Of a stretch of DNA of 64,000 bases, positions 9,465-17,015 are shown one piece after another. The position numbers were made by a program, and so were the translations under genes. Within the stretch, counting starts at the first letter, position 1. Each line of letters opens with the position of its first letter. This DNA comes from Bradyrhizobium erythrophlei (GTDB lineage: Bacteria > Pseudomonadota > Alphaproteobacteria > Rhizobiales > Xanthobacteraceae). The stretch covers positions 6,572,001 to 6,636,000 of the forward strand of contig NZ_LT670817.1 of the NCBI RefSeq assembly GCF_900129425.1, written 5' to 3'. Under the pieces are notes generated by a model. The model searched no databases and was not told the DNA's origin. It worked only from the letters and a program-made list of their open reading frames with translations.

Positions 9465-9917
9465 ATGAACCGCATTGTTGCTACCCTATCGATCGCTGCC
9501 GCCTTCGCTGCCGGCTGCGGCGTGACGCACCTGATGCAGCCCGCGCGGGCCGCCGCCGAAAACATCACGGCGCAGATCATTCACACCCAGGATTTTTCCG
9601 GAGACGCGCTCGGCCCGGCCAATTCAGGCGGGATGCATTCCAAGATGTTCGTTTCCGCCGACGGGTCCACGATCTCGATCCAGGACGGCAATGTGGGCAA
9701 GCACATGCATCCCAACACCAACGAGATCCAGTACATTCTTGAGGGCACCGGCACGATCTGGCTCGGCGACCAGGAAGTGCGGGTCAAGCCCGGCGATCTC
9801 GTCATCATCCCTAAGGGCACCGCGCACGGCGGCACCAAGCCAGACGGCCGGCCGCTCAAGGCGATCGCGATCAAGACGCCGCCGCAGGCGCCCGACGATA
9901 CCAAGATGCTGGACTGA
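9465..9917 (+). CDS. Exported cupin-domain protein
   Basis: A 150-residue single-domain cupin with an N-terminal signal or lipoprotein-like segment (SIAAAFAAGCGV; the cysteine at 18 could be lipid-modified, though the lipobox is not ideal). Metal-ligand positions of the cupin motifs are intact: His80, His82, Glu87 and His121 (KHMHPNTNE and KGTAHGG). The start at 9465 is set by GGGGAGGAT. It sits alone on the plus strand within the NitT/TauT transporter genes. Function, enzymatic or binding, is unknown. Confidence 0.85.
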   Translation: MNRIVATLSIAAAFAAGCGVTHLMQPARAAAENITAQIIHTQDFSGDALGPANSGGMHSKMFVSADGSTISIQDGNVGKHMHPNTNEIQYILEGTGTIWLGDQEVRVKPGDLVIIPKGTAHGGTKPDGRPLKAIAIKTPPQAPDDTKMLD

Positions 9918-9930
9918 TACATTTCCGATC

Positions 9931-10010
9931 GTCATTCCGGGATGGTCCGAAGGACCAGACCCGGAATCTCGAGATTCCGGGTTCGATGCTTCGCATCGCC
10001 CCGGAATGAC
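9931..10010. repeat. Three-hairpin palindromic element (family A, copy 1)
   Basis: The outer stem GTCATTCCGGG/CCCGGAATGAC encloses three hairpins: TGGTCC/GGACCA, a central CCCGGAATCT/AGATTCCGGG, and CGATGC/GCATCG. It lies between the cupin gene and the convergent permease gene. A second copy with the same outer and central stems is at 31960-32041. Confidence 0.85.
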
Positions 10011-10028
10011 ACTCTCAACAATCAGACC

Positions 10029-10817
10029 CTACCCTCTCCCATCCGCGACCGCCGGCCGCCACACCAGCAGCCGCCGCTCGACTGCCGTCACCGCCATGTC
10101 GATCAGGATGACGAAGGCCGACAGCACGAACATGCCGGCGAATACGCCGGCGACGTCGAAGGTGCCCTCGGCCTGCTGGATCAGATAGCCGAGCCCCGCC
10201 GCGGAGCCGAGATATTCGCCGACCACCGCGCCGACCACGGCGAACCCGACCGCGGTATGCAGCGAGGAGAACATCCACGACAGCGCCGACGGCCAGTACA
10301 CGTGCCGCGTCAACTGCCGTTCGTTCATCCCGAGCATGCGGCCATTGTCGAGCACGGTGTCAGAGACCTCCCGGACGCCCTGGTAGACGTTGAAGAAGAC
10401 GATGAAGAACACCAGCGTGACCCCGAGCGCGACCTTGGACCAGATACCAAGCCCGAGCCACAGCGTGAAGATCGGCGCCAGCACGACCCGCGGCAGCGCA
10501 TTGGCCATCTTCACATAGGGATCGAACACCGCGGCGACCCGGGGCTGGCGCGCGAACCAGAAGCCGACCATGACGCCGCCGAGGGAGCCGATCGCGAACG
10601 CGAGAATCGACTCCCACAGCGTGATCGCGAGGTGTTTCCAGATCACGCCGGTCGAGAACCAGTCGACAATCTGGCTGCCGACATCGACCGGATTGGAAAA
10701 GAAGAACGGCGGCAGCAGCATGCGCCCGAAGATCGGCACCGTGGCGAACAACTGCCACAGCCCGAGCACGACGACCGCGACCAGCAGTTGACAGGCGAGA
10801 AGCATCAAGCGGGACAT
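10029..10817 (-). CDS. ABC transporter permease, NitT/TauT (SsuC) type
   Basis: Inner-membrane channel subunit of 262 residues with about six predicted membrane segments, beginning with LLACQLLVAVVVLGLW. The cytoplasmic EAA-type loop, which contacts the ATPase, is visible as NGRMLGMNERQLTRHVYWPSA. It pairs with the ATPase at 11621-12460 and the binding protein at 8294-9322. A 132-bp inverted-repeat region and a PEBP gene separate it from the ATPase gene, so cotranscription is uncertain. Confidence 0.9.
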   Translation of the reverse strand: MSRLMLLACQLLVAVVVLGLWQLFATVPIFGRMLLPPFFFSNPVDVGSQIVDWFSTGVIWKHLAITLWESILAFAIGSLGGVMVGFWFARQPRVAAVFDPYVKMANALPRVVLAPIFTLWLGLGIWSKVALGVTLVFFIVFFNVYQGVREVSDTVLDNGRMLGMNERQLTRHVYWPSALSWMFSSLHTAVGFAVVGAVVGEYLGSAAGLGYLIQQAEGTFDVAGVFAGMFVLSAFVILIDMAVTAVERRLLVWRPAVADGRG

Positions 10818-10846
10818 CGTGACAATCTATCTCCGGGTCATGCTAT

Positions 10847-10978
10847 CTCTCGCGTCGTCGCGGCGAACGCCGGGACTCATAATCCCGGGCGTTCATTGTT
10901 GAACAAGGTCTCCGCGTCATCGCCTAAACGAGAGTTCACGGCGTATGGGTCCCGGCGTTCGCCGGGACGACGCGAGAG
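10847..10978. repeat. Long inverted repeat between permease and PEBP genes
   Basis: Arms 10847-10875 and 10950-10978 are 29 bp each and complementary except for one position. The 74-bp centre contains a smaller hairpin, GTTCA/TGAAC. It is probably one of the interspersed extragenic palindromes of this genome, of a different sequence family from 9931-10010. Confidence 0.85.
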
Positions 10979-10996
10979 TTGCCGGAAAATTTCGCA

Positions 10997-11563
10997 TCAC
11001 GGCTTGGAAAACGTCCCGATCAGGCCGGTCGCGCTCTTGACGTGGCCGTCGAGCGCCTTGATCACCTCGTCGCGCGTCATCCCGGCCTTCAGCGCTGACG
11101 GCTCGAGGTCGGTCGCCATCAGCGTGAAGGTGTAGTGATGCGGCGCGCCGGGCGGCGTGCAGGGTCCGAAATAGCTCGGCAGCTTCATCGTGCTTTGACC
11201 GCCGACATATTTGTCGCTCGGCTTCGAAACCTCGCCTTCGGCGAAACCGGTGACGGAAACCGGAATGCCATACGCCACCCAGTGGCTGACGCCGCCCGGT
11301 GGACGGCCTTCCGGATCGAACATCAGCAGCGCGTAGCTCTTGGTTCCCTCGGGCGGGTTGGCCCAGGAGAACGCCGGCGACACGTTTTCGCCGACGCAAT
11401 TTGGATTGCTTTTGTTGTTGCCGGCATATTTCGCCGCCAACCGCTCGCCGTCCTTGAAGTCAGGTGAGCTCAGCGTGAATACGCCCTGCGCTTTGGCGTT
11501 CTGAGAACCGCAAAATGCGGCAAGCGTGACGGTAGCCGCCAGAATTGAACCACGTAACAGCAT
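10997..11563 (-). CDS. YbhB/YbcL-type phosphatidylethanolamine-binding (PEBP) family protein, exported
   Basis: A 188-residue protein with a signal peptide (ending NAKA). PEBP features are CVGENVSPAFSWANPPEGTKS, the DPEGRPPGG-HWVAYGIP segment and GPCTPPGAPHHYTF. Bacterial members are usually of unknown biochemical role, some being kinase- or protease-inhibitor-like. The ATG at 11563 is preceded by GAGGGAGA at ideal spacing; the longer start was rejected. It sits between ATPase and permease genes of one transporter, an unusual insertion for such a cassette. Confidence 0.9.
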   Translation of the reverse strand: MLLRGSILAATVTLAAFCGSQNAKAQGVFTLSSPDFKDGERLAAKYAGNNKSNPNCVGENVSPAFSWANPPEGTKSYALLMFDPEGRPPGGVSHWVAYGIPVSVTGFAEGEVSKPSDKYVGGQSTMKLPSYFGPCTPPGAPHHYTFTLMATDLEPSALKAGMTRDEVIKALDGHVKSATGLIGTFSKP

Positions 11564-11620
11564 GACATCTCCCTCAATTTTTGAGTTTGCGATCCGAGTG
11601 TAGCCTTCGCCGCACATTGA

Positions 11621-12460
11621 TCAAGGTTGGGTTAAACCGGCTCCTGCCGCCGCTTGCGACGATTGCGCGTAACCCTTCAACACCTCGGCTTTCAAAACAC
11701 TCCATATCTCCTGATGAAGCGCGTGAAACTCCTTCTGCAGCCGGGCTTCGAAAATGTCGCGCGGGCGGGAAAGCGGCACGCGCCAGTCGCCGATGATGCG
11801 CGCACCGGGACCCGCCGACATGATCACGACGCGGTCGGCAAGCGCGATCGCCTCCTCGAGGTCATGGGTGACGAACAGCACCGCCTTGCGGTCGGCATTC
11901 CACAGTTCCAGCAGCAAATTGCCCATGATCTGCCGCGTCTGGGCATCGAGCGGCCCGAACGGCTCGTCCATCAGCAAGATCTTGGGATCGCGGATCAAGA
12001 CCTGGGCCAGGCCAACGCGTTTGCGCTGGCCGCCGGACAACATATGCGGATAGCGATTGCCGAACGCCCCGAGACCCACCGCCGTGAGCCAGCCCTGCGC
12101 ACGTTCCAGCGCCTGCGCGCGCGGCGCACCCTTGATCTCCAGCCCGATCGCGACATTGTCGATCGCGGTCTTCCAGGGAAACAGCGCATCGGCCTGGAAC
12201 AGATAGCCGGCCTCCCGGTTGAGGCCTGCCAACGGCGAATCGAAGATTCTCACCGTTCCCGAGGCCGGCCTGAGCAGGCCGGCGGCGACGTTCAACAGCG
12301 TCGATTTTCCGCATCCGGTAGGCCCGACGATGGCGACGAATTCGCCATGCTCCACGGAAAGCCGGGCCTGCTCCACCGCGGTATAGACCCGCCCACCGGC
12401 CAGACGAAACGCCACCGTCGCGTCGTCAAGCGCGACCGCCGTTGGCTCTGCCGTGTCCAC
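11621..12460 (-). CDS. ABC transporter ATP-binding protein, NitT/TauT (SsuB) type
   Basis: A 279-residue ATPase with Walker A GPTGCGKST, the signature MLSGGQRKRVGLAQ, Walker B ILLMDEPFGPLD and switch histidine in FVTHDLEEA. It energises import together with the permease at 10029 and the binding protein at 8294. The C-terminal 60 residues (RDIFEARLQKEFHALHQEIW) are typical of SsuB/TauB proteins. It is divergent from the betaine-type ABC operon at 12585. Confidence 0.92.
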   Translation of the reverse strand: MDTAEPTAVALDDATVAFRLAGGRVYTAVEQARLSVEHGEFVAIVGPTGCGKSTLLNVAAGLLRPASGTVRIFDSPLAGLNREAGYLFQADALFPWKTAIDNVAIGLEIKGAPRAQALERAQGWLTAVGLGAFGNRYPHMLSGGQRKRVGLAQVLIRDPKILLMDEPFGPLDAQTRQIMGNLLLELWNADRKAVLFVTHDLEEAIALADRVVIMSAGPGARIIGDWRVPLSRPRDIFEARLQKEFHALHQEIWSVLKAEVLKGYAQSSQAAAGAGLTQP

Positions 12461-12535
12461 CGCGTCCCCCTCCAGGTCCGGATGATGCCTTAGCGGTTAC
12501 CAAGGATAAGTTCAACGCGGCGCAACGACGTGCTA

Positions 12536-12570
12536 GCTCTTACCCTCCCCTGGAGGGGGAGGGTAAGAGC
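12536..12570. other. Perfect 15-bp inverted repeat in the leader of the betaine-type ABC operon
   Basis: Arms 12536-12550 and 12556-12570 pair over 15 bp around a 5-base loop. It lies 14 bp before the ATG at 12585 and between two divergent ABC genes. No T-run follows, so it is not a typical terminator; it may be an operator, an interspersed palindrome, or a structure affecting translation. Confidence 0.7.
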
Positions 12571-12584
12571 CGGGACCGCACTGA

Positions 12585-13385
12585 ATGCCTCCAACGCCCC
12601 TGATCGCATTTGCGCATGTCGGCAAGAGCTTCGACGGCGGCCGCCGCGCGAAGCCTGTTTTGGCGGTGGACGACGTCTCGCTCGATGTCGCCGAGGGCGA
12701 ATTCCTCGCCATCGTCGGCGGCTCCGGTTCCGGCAAGACCACGCTGCTGCGGCTGGCAAACCGGCTGATCGACGCGGACTCGGGCCGCATCACGATCGAA
12801 GGCGAGGATGTGCGCGCGGTGGATGCGATCGCATTGCGCCGCCGCATCGGCTATGTGTTCCAGAGCGGCGGGCTGTTTCCGCATATCAGCGTCGCCGGCA
12901 ATATCGGGATCACGCCGAAGCTGCTTGGCACCCCGGCGGCGGAGATTTCCGCTGGGGTCGACGAGTTGCTCGACCTGGTGCGGCTCGATCGCACGCAACA
13001 TCGCGACCGCCTGCCCCAGGAGTTATCGGGCGGGCAGCGCCAGCGCGTCAGCGTCGCCCGGGCGCTGGCGGCGAAACCGCGGATCGTGCTGATGGACGAG
13101 CCGTTCGGCGCGCTCGATCCCCTCACCCGCGACGCGCTCGGCGACGACTACCTCGCCTTGCACCATAAGCTCGGGCTGACCACGGTCATGATCACCCATG
13201 ACATGACCGAAGCCATCCTGCTCGCCGACCGGGTCGCGGTGATGCGCGCCGGCCGGCTATTGGCGCAGGGCACGCCGGCAGAACTCTCCGATAACGACGA
13301 TCCTTACGTCGGCGAACTCCTGCACACGCCGCGCCGTCAGGCCGAACGGCTCAGCACGCTGCTGCCGCGGGATGGCGCGGCATGA
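12585..13385 (+). CDS. Glycine betaine/proline-type ABC transporter ATP-binding protein (OpuCA-like)
   Basis: A 266-residue ATPase with Walker A GGSGSGKTT, Q-loop YVFQSGGLFPH, signature ELSGGQRQRVSVARAL, Walker B IVLMDEPFGALDPLTR and the switch histidine in MITHDMTEA. The family energises uptake of quaternary-amine osmolytes and related solutes. Its last four bases overlap the start of the fused permease gene (ATGA), a strong sign of translational coupling. It lacks the CBS domains of larger OpuCA proteins. Solute not determinable. Confidence 0.9.
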   Translation: MPPTPLIAFAHVGKSFDGGRRAKPVLAVDDVSLDVAEGEFLAIVGGSGSGKTTLLRLANRLIDADSGRITIEGEDVRAVDAIALRRRIGYVFQSGGLFPHISVAGNIGITPKLLGTPAAEISAGVDELLDLVRLDRTQHRDRLPQELSGGQRQRVSVARALAAKPRIVLMDEPFGALDPLTRDALGDDYLALHHKLGLTTVMITHDMTEAILLADRVAVMRAGRLLAQGTPAELSDNDDPYVGELLHTPRRQAERLSTLLPRDGAA

Positions 13386-14941
13386 GCTTGTTGTCCGATC
13401 CGCGCTGGGGCGAGGCGCTGGCGCATCTGCCCGACTATCTCGGCAATCATGTGCGTGTCAGCGTCACCGCACTGACGCTCGGCCTTGCGGTCAGCCTGCC
13501 GCTCGCCGTCACCGCGCGCAATCGTCCGGTGATGCGCGGCGCGCTGCTCGGTTTTGCCAGCATCGTGCAGACGGTGCCGGGGCTGGCGCTGCTGGCGCTG
13601 TTCTATCCGCTGCTGCTGGCGCTCGCGTCATTGTCGCTCGCCTGGTTCGGATTTGGCTTTTCCGCGTTCGGGTTCCTGCCCGCGGTCCTGGCGCTGGCGC
13701 TCTATTCCATGCTGCCGGTGCTGCGCAACACCATCACCGGCTTGCGGGGCGTCGACCCCGCGATTCTGGAGGCCGCGCAGGGCGTCGGCATGACGCCGCA
13801 GCAGTCGCTGTTCATGGTCGAGTTGCCGCTGGCGCTGCCGGTGATGATGGCGGGCATCCGTACCGCGGCGGTCTGGGTGATCGGCACCGCGACATTGTCG
13901 ACCCCGATCGGCCAGACCAGCCTCGGCAACTACATCTTTGCGGGGTTGCAGACCCAGAACTGGGTGTTCGTGCTGTTCGGCTGCCTCGCCGCAGCGGTGC
14001 TGGCGCTCGCGGTCGATCAATTGCTGGCGCTGATCGAGATCGGCATTCGCGACCGCAGCCGCCTGCGCGCGATATCGGGCGGCCTCGGCATCGCGGCGCT
14101 GGTCGCGGCCACGCTGGTGCCCTCGCCGGCGCGCTCGCCTTCGAGCTATATCGTCGGCGCCAAGACCTTTGCCGAGCAATATGTATTGTCGGCGCTGATC
14201 GCACAGCGGCTGCGGGCGGCGGGCCTGCCGGCCAGCACCCGCCAGGGCCTCGGCTCCAACGTGATTTACGAAGCACTGGTGGCCGGCGATATCGACGTTT
14301 ACGTCGATTATTCCGGCACGCTGTGGGCCAACCAGTTCCACCACAGCGATATCAAGCCGCGCGAAGAATTGCTGGCCGAGTTGAAGGCGACGCTGGCGCA
14401 GAAAAATGTCACGCTGCTGGGCGAACTGGGGTTCGAGAACGCCTACGCACTGGTGATGTCGCGAAAGCGCGCCGGGCAACTGGGCATTCACTCGATCGCC
14501 GATCTCGTATCGCACGCGCCGGCGATGTCGATCGCGGCGGATTACGAATTCTTTTCACGTCCCGAATGGGCCGGGCTGCAGAAGACCTATGGATTATCGT
14601 TTCGCACGCAGCGGCAGATGCAGCCGGACTTCATGTATGCCGCGGTCGCCTCCGGCGAGGTCGATGTGATCGCGGGCTATACCAGCGACGGGCTGATCGC
14701 GAAATACGATCTGGTGGTGCTCGACGACGTCAAACACGCGATACCGCCCTACGACGCGATCGTGCTGCTGGCGCCGAAACGCGCCTCCGATCAGGCGCTT
14801 CGCACCGCGCTGCAGCCGCTGCTCGGCCGGATCGATATAGCCGACATGCGCGAGGCCAATCTGCGCGCCGCCGGCGGCGACGGCGAGTCGTCGCCGGACG
14901 CGGTGGCGCGCTGGCTCTGGAAGAAAATCGAGAAGCAGTAA
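13382..14941 (+). CDS. Fused ABC permease and substrate-binding protein (OpuC/ProWX type)
   Basis: A 519-residue fusion. The N-terminal 215 residues form a permease with about six membrane segments and the EAA-loop sequence EAAQGVGMTPQQSLF. The C-terminal 280 residues form an OpuAC-type binding domain, starting near SYIVGAKTFAEQYVLSAL and including GLGSNVIYEALVAGDIDVYVDYSGT. The binding domain is thereby anchored at the outer face of the membrane. Such fusions are known in this transporter family. Coupled by a 4-bp overlap to the ATPase gene upstream. The ligand may be a betaine, choline or a carboxylated aromatic; the sequence does not decide. Confidence 0.92.
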   Translation: MSLLSDPRWGEALAHLPDYLGNHVRVSVTALTLGLAVSLPLAVTARNRPVMRGALLGFASIVQTVPGLALLALFYPLLLALASLSLAWFGFGFSAFGFLPAVLALALYSMLPVLRNTITGLRGVDPAILEAAQGVGMTPQQSLFMVELPLALPVMMAGIRTAAVWVIGTATLSTPIGQTSLGNYIFAGLQTQNWVFVLFGCLAAAVLALAVDQLLALIEIGIRDRSRLRAISGGLGIAALVAATLVPSPARSPSSYIVGAKTFAEQYVLSALIAQRLRAAGLPASTRQGLGSNVIYEALVAGDIDVYVDYSGTLWANQFHHSDIKPREELLAELKATLAQKNVTLLGELGFENAYALVMSRKRAGQLGIHSIADLVSHAPAMSIAADYEFFSRPEWAGLQKTYGLSFRTQRQMQPDFMYAAVASGEVDVIAGYTSDGLIAKYDLVVLDDVKHAIPPYDAIVLLAPKRASDQALRTALQPLLGRIDIADMREANLRAAGGDGESSPDAVARWLWKKIEKQ

Positions 14942-15014
14942 GGAATGATCCCTGAACTTGGATCGGCACGGCCGCGTGCTATAAATATGAATCAGATCAG
15001 GAACGCGTTATTCC

Positions 15015-16010
15015 ATGACATTTGTTGATCGCGCCGTCCGCCGCATTTTCTTCGCGATAGCGCTGAGCGGGCTTGCACTCACAGCTTCGCACCATCAAGC
15101 CCGCGCGCAAACCCATTATCCGGACAAGGCCGTGCGCATCGTTCTGCCGTTCGCGGCCGGCGGGGTTGCCGATACGACCGTGCGCATCATTGCGGAGAAA
15201 CTCGGCGACAAGCTTAGGCAGCGCTTCTACATCGAGAACCAGCCCGGCGCCGGCGGCATCGCCGCGGCTCGAACGGTGATCTCATCGGCCCCCGACGGCT
15301 ATACCCTGGCGCTGTTGTCCAACGGCACCGCGATCAGCGTCTCCCTGTTCGGCAAGCTGCCGTTCGATCCCTTGAGGGATTTCGAGCCGATTTCCAGCCT
15401 GGGATTTTTCGATTTCATCTTCGCCACCGGTGCTGCTTCCGAATTCAAGACGCTCGGCGACTTCATCGCCGCCGCCAGGGCAAAACCGGGCGCGCTGAAT
15501 GTCGGGACCATCAATATCGGCAGCACGCAGAACCTGTCCGCCGAGTTGTTCAAGACGGCAGCCGGAATCGATTTCACCATCGTCCCGTATCGCGGAACCC
15601 CCGAGGTCGAGGTGGCGCTGCTGCAGGGTAACATCGCGCTGATGATCGACAGCTATTCTTCGATGAAGGGCAACCTGGCCGACGGGAAATTCCGGGCGCT
15701 GGCCTCGTCAGGTCCGGCGCGCTCGGCAAGCACGCCTGACATCGCCACCGTGCATGAAAGCGGCGTCGCCGATTACGACGTGGTTTCCTGGAATGCCCTG
15801 TTTGCCCCGGCCGGCACGCCGCCCGAGATCGTCAAGACGCTCAATGGCGCGTTGCAGGACATACTCGCCGATGCTGACGTGAAAAAGCGGCTGATCGAAC
15901 TCGGCATCGAGGCCAAAGCCAGCACGCCGCAGGAAATTTCAGCCCGGCTCAAATCCGACATCGACAAGTGGCGGAAGGTGATCGAGAAGGCCGGAATTCC
16001 AAAGCAGTAA
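15015..16010 (+). CDS. Bug/TctC-family periplasmic substrate-binding protein (second copy)
   Basis: A 331-residue binding protein with a signal peptide (FAIALSGLALTASHHQARA). Family blocks: HYPDKAVRIVLPFAAGG, ENQPGAGGIAAARTV, GTINIGSTQNLSAELF and KSDIDKW. It resembles the copy at 4177-5163 along its whole length (shared G-STQN, PAGTP and SDID-W motifs). It is followed by a dehydrogenase gene after 30 bp and ligI, on the same strand, suggesting uptake of an aromatic-derived di- or tricarboxylate for that pathway (inference). Confidence 0.9.
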   Translation: MTFVDRAVRRIFFAIALSGLALTASHHQARAQTHYPDKAVRIVLPFAAGGVADTTVRIIAEKLGDKLRQRFYIENQPGAGGIAAARTVISSAPDGYTLALLSNGTAISVSLFGKLPFDPLRDFEPISSLGFFDFIFATGAASEFKTLGDFIAAARAKPGALNVGTINIGSTQNLSAELFKTAAGIDFTIVPYRGTPEVEVALLQGNIALMIDSYSSMKGNLADGKFRALASSGPARSASTPDIATVHESGVADYDVVSWNALFAPAGTPPEIVKTLNGALQDILADADVKKRLIELGIEAKASTPQEISARLKSDIDKWRKVIEKAGIPKQ

Positions 16011-16040
16011 CCGGGTTGCCCCATCAGGAGATCGTTTCAC

Positions 16041-17003
16041 ATGACTGCGATGTCGACCAACCCCAGGCACTGGACCGTAGGCCTCGTCGGCTATGGCGAG
16101 GTCGGGCGCATTCTCGCCGAGGACCTGCGCAGGCAGGACGTGAGGGTCACCGCCTACGACCTCAAGCTCGGCAACAATCTGGCCGGCGGCTTGCGCGATC
16201 ACGCCTCGCAGCACGGCGTGGCGCTGGCGGCTTCCCATGCCGATCTCGCCGCGCAGGCCGACTTCATCGTATCCGCGGTCACGGCGAGCCAGGCCGTATC
16301 GGTCGCGCAGGCCTGCGCGCCGGCGGTGAAAGCGGGCGGCTGGTTTCTCGACTTCAATTCGGCATCGCCCGGCGCCAAGCAGCGCGCGGCGGCGCTGATC
16401 GACGGCAACGGCGGCCGCTACGTCGAAGGCGCCGTGATGACGTCGATCCCGCCGTACCGCATCAAGGTGCCGCTGCTGCTTGGCGGTGCCGGTGCCGCCG
16501 AACTCGCACCGTTGCTCGTGGCGCTCGGCTTCAACGCCAAGGTGGCGAGCCAGGAGCTCGGCGTCGCATCGGCGGTCAAGATGTGCCGCAGCGTGATGAT
16601 CAAGGGCCTGGAGGCGATGGTGATCGAAAGTTTCACCACCGCGCGGGCCTACGGCGTCGAGGACGCGGTGCTGGCCTCGCTCAAGGAGACCTATCCCGGC
16701 ATCGATTGGGAGAAACAGGGCGCCTATTTCTTCCAGCGCGTGATCGAACATGGCCGGCGCCGTAGCGAGGAGGTGCGCGAGGTGGCGGAAACCGTGCGCG
16801 AGATCGGCCTCACGCCATGGTCGGCGGAAGGAACCGCCGAACGCCAGGCCTGGGTCGCCGACCTCGCCGGTGAGGGCCTGTTCGGTCCGAAAGGGTCGGA
16901 AGCGTTTGCGCGCAGCCCGGACTGGCGAACCGAGGCCGACCGCATCCTCACCCACGTCAAGCCTGAACACGTCAAGCCCGGACACGGCAAGCCGAAGAAT
17001 TGA
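16041..17003 (+). CDS. NAD(P)-dependent oxidoreductase of the 6-phosphogluconate/beta-hydroxyacid dehydrogenase type (DUF1932 C-terminus)
   Basis: A 320-residue protein with an N-terminal Rossmann motif VGLVGYGEVGRILAEDL and acidic residue after strand 2 (TAYDLK). Then follow the FIVSAVTASQAV and GGWFLDFNSASPGAKQRAA substrate-loop regions. The helical C-terminal half begins near GVASAVKMCRSVMIKGLEAM, where the lysine of KMCRSVMIKG is the expected catalytic position. Between the binding protein and ligI it may act on a hydroxy-acid or semialdehyde intermediate of the same pathway. The exact reaction is not known. Confidence 0.88.
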   Translation: MTAMSTNPRHWTVGLVGYGEVGRILAEDLRRQDVRVTAYDLKLGNNLAGGLRDHASQHGVALAASHADLAAQADFIVSAVTASQAVSVAQACAPAVKAGGWFLDFNSASPGAKQRAAALIDGNGGRYVEGAVMTSIPPYRIKVPLLLGGAGAAELAPLLVALGFNAKVASQELGVASAVKMCRSVMIKGLEAMVIESFTTARAYGVEDAVLASLKETYPGIDWEKQGAYFFQRVIEHGRRRSEEVREVAETVREIGLTPWSAEGTAERQAWVADLAGEGLFGPKGSEAFARSPDWRTEADRILTHVKPEHVKPGHGKPKN

Positions 17004-17015
17004 GTGATCGCGCCG

